DNA of 64,000 nt from NCBI GenBank assembly GCA_000155435.1, contig DS990261.1, forward strand, positions 1,139,366 through 1,203,365, given 5' to 3'. This document shows, piece by piece, positions 63,432 through 64,000 of the stretch; the stretch's first letter is position 1, and the number at the start of each line of letters is the position of its first letter. This DNA is from Clostridiales bacterium 1_7_47FAA (GTDB lineage: Bacteria; Bacillota; Clostridia; Lachnospirales; Lachnospiraceae). Under the pieces are notes generated by a model. That model worked only from the letters and a program-made list of their open reading frames with translations, was not told the origin of the DNA and did no database searches. The translations under genes were made by a program, and so were the position numbers.

Positions 63432-64000
63432 ATGAAAGATGAAAATGGTTTTAAACCATTTATACCGGCAGATAAGGTGGTTCCGGAGATGACTGGGGTA
63501 TCCATTATCCTGGGTATACTCCTGGCAGTGCTGTTTGGCGCGGCCAACGCATACCTGGGGCTGCGGGTGGGCATGACCGTATCCGCGTCCATCCCTGCGG
63601 CAGTCATATCCATGGGAGTCATCCGTGTCATATTAAAGAGGGATTCCATCCTGGAAAACAATATGGTGCAGACCATTGGCTCGGCAGGCGAATCAGTGGC
63701 AGCCGGCGCAATCTTTACCCTGCCCGCCCTGTTCATGTGGATGAGCGAATGGGGTGAGGGGGCGCCGTCCCTGGTTGAGATTTCCCTGATAGCGCTGTGC
63801 GGCGGCGTCCTGGGCATACTGTTCATGATACCCCTGCGCCAGGCCCTGATTGTAAAAGAACATGGAACACTTCCGTATCCCGAAGGCACTGCCTGTGCCG
63901 AGGTGCTGATTGCAGGGGAACAGGGCGGTTCCAAAGCCGGTGTCGTATTTGCCGGAATGGGGATTGCCGCATTTTATAAGTTCATTGCGGACGGCCTGAA
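63432..64000 (+). CDS. OPT-family oligopeptide transporter, 3' partial
   Basis: The first 189 residues of a membrane transporter cut by the window end. It begins MKDENGFKPFIPADKVVPEMT, then hydrophobic helices with LFGAANAYLGLRVGMTVSASIPAAVIS, ENNMVQTIGSAGESVAAGAIFTLPAL and LPYPEGTACAEVL (given in parts), the pattern of prokaryotic OPT/YSL-type transporters. These import oligopeptides or metal chelates with protons. The ATG at 63432 follows aaaggagtg. The frame is open to the last base. Confidence 0.85.
   Translation, partial: MKDENGFKPFIPADKVVPEMTGVSIILGILLAVLFGAANAYLGLRVGMTVSASIPAAVISMGVIRVILKRDSILENNMVQTIGSAGESVAAGAIFTLPALFMWMSEWGEGAPSLVEISLIALCGGVLGILFMIPLRQALIVKEHGTLPYPEGTACAEVLIAGEQGGSKAGVVFAGMGIAAFYKFIADGL

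Overview
The window is about 64 kb of chromosome from an anaerobic, gut-type Firmicute. Moderately high GC, aggagg ribosome sites, a DUF5721 gene beside an rpoD-type sigma gene, abundant sigma-54 machinery and a NiCo riboswitch point to Lachnospiraceae. The Enterocloster / Clostridium clostridioforme group is the best guess (inference; no rRNA is present). I see no rRNA, tRNA or CRISPR array.

Layout. 1-5.0 kb: gltBD glutamate synthase, cut at the left edge. 5.5-14.7 kb: a D-allose-type operon with two tandem LacI regulators, ABC transporter (alsA, alsC, alsB), alsE, alsK, rpiB and an atypical ROK protein. The second regulator has four palindromic operator-like sites around its promoter. 14.9-21.1 kb: an Rpn-type nuclease, DUF5721, a group 1/2 sigma factor, an AT-rich insert (secreted esterase plus integrase remnant), and htpG under a perfect CIRCE operator.

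21.2-38.6 kb: the most distinctive locus. Two sigma-54 activators on the minus strand face away from a long plus-strand gene run: acyl-CoA dehydrogenase, MaoC hydratase, SDR, CoA-transferase, two transporters, acyl-CoA ligase, MBL hydrolase, EtfBA and an FMN/FeS/FAD enoate-reductase-like protein. The run ends in rpoN itself. A GG-N10-GC promoter candidate lies ahead of the first gene. I infer a sigma-54-controlled pathway importing a carboxylic or hydroxycarboxylic acid, activating it to a CoA ester and running hydration/dehydration and reduction steps. The substrate is unknown.

38.8-47.8 kb: mixed genes (PhzF-like, AraC, EcsC, MarR-MATE, LysM-GH18, inositol monophosphatase) around an AT-rich accessory island at about 40.6-42.5 kb. 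The island has two related repeats 400 bp apart and a stem-loop-rich, oriT-like segment. 47.9-54.1 kb: the agmatine deiminase pathway (ptcA, aguD, aguA, arcC) with a divergent membrane-bound LuxR regulator resembling AguR. It converts agmatine to putrescine with ATP gain. 54.3-64 kb: DAP dehydrogenase, a NiCo-riboswitch-controlled cation efflux gene, an orphan molybdopterin oxidoreductase, a second AraC, two Gfo/Idh oxidoreductases (the first degenerate), a secreted DUF1266 protein and the start of an OPT transporter.

A 166-bp non-coding repeat with imperfect terminal inverted repeats occurs right at the gltD stop codon and again, in the opposite orientation, inside the degenerate Gfo/Idh frame. 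Partial ends lie near 22.3 kb and 61.25 kb. Short degenerate tandem repeats also sit just after several stop codons. These two repeat classes are the main structures that genes do not explain.
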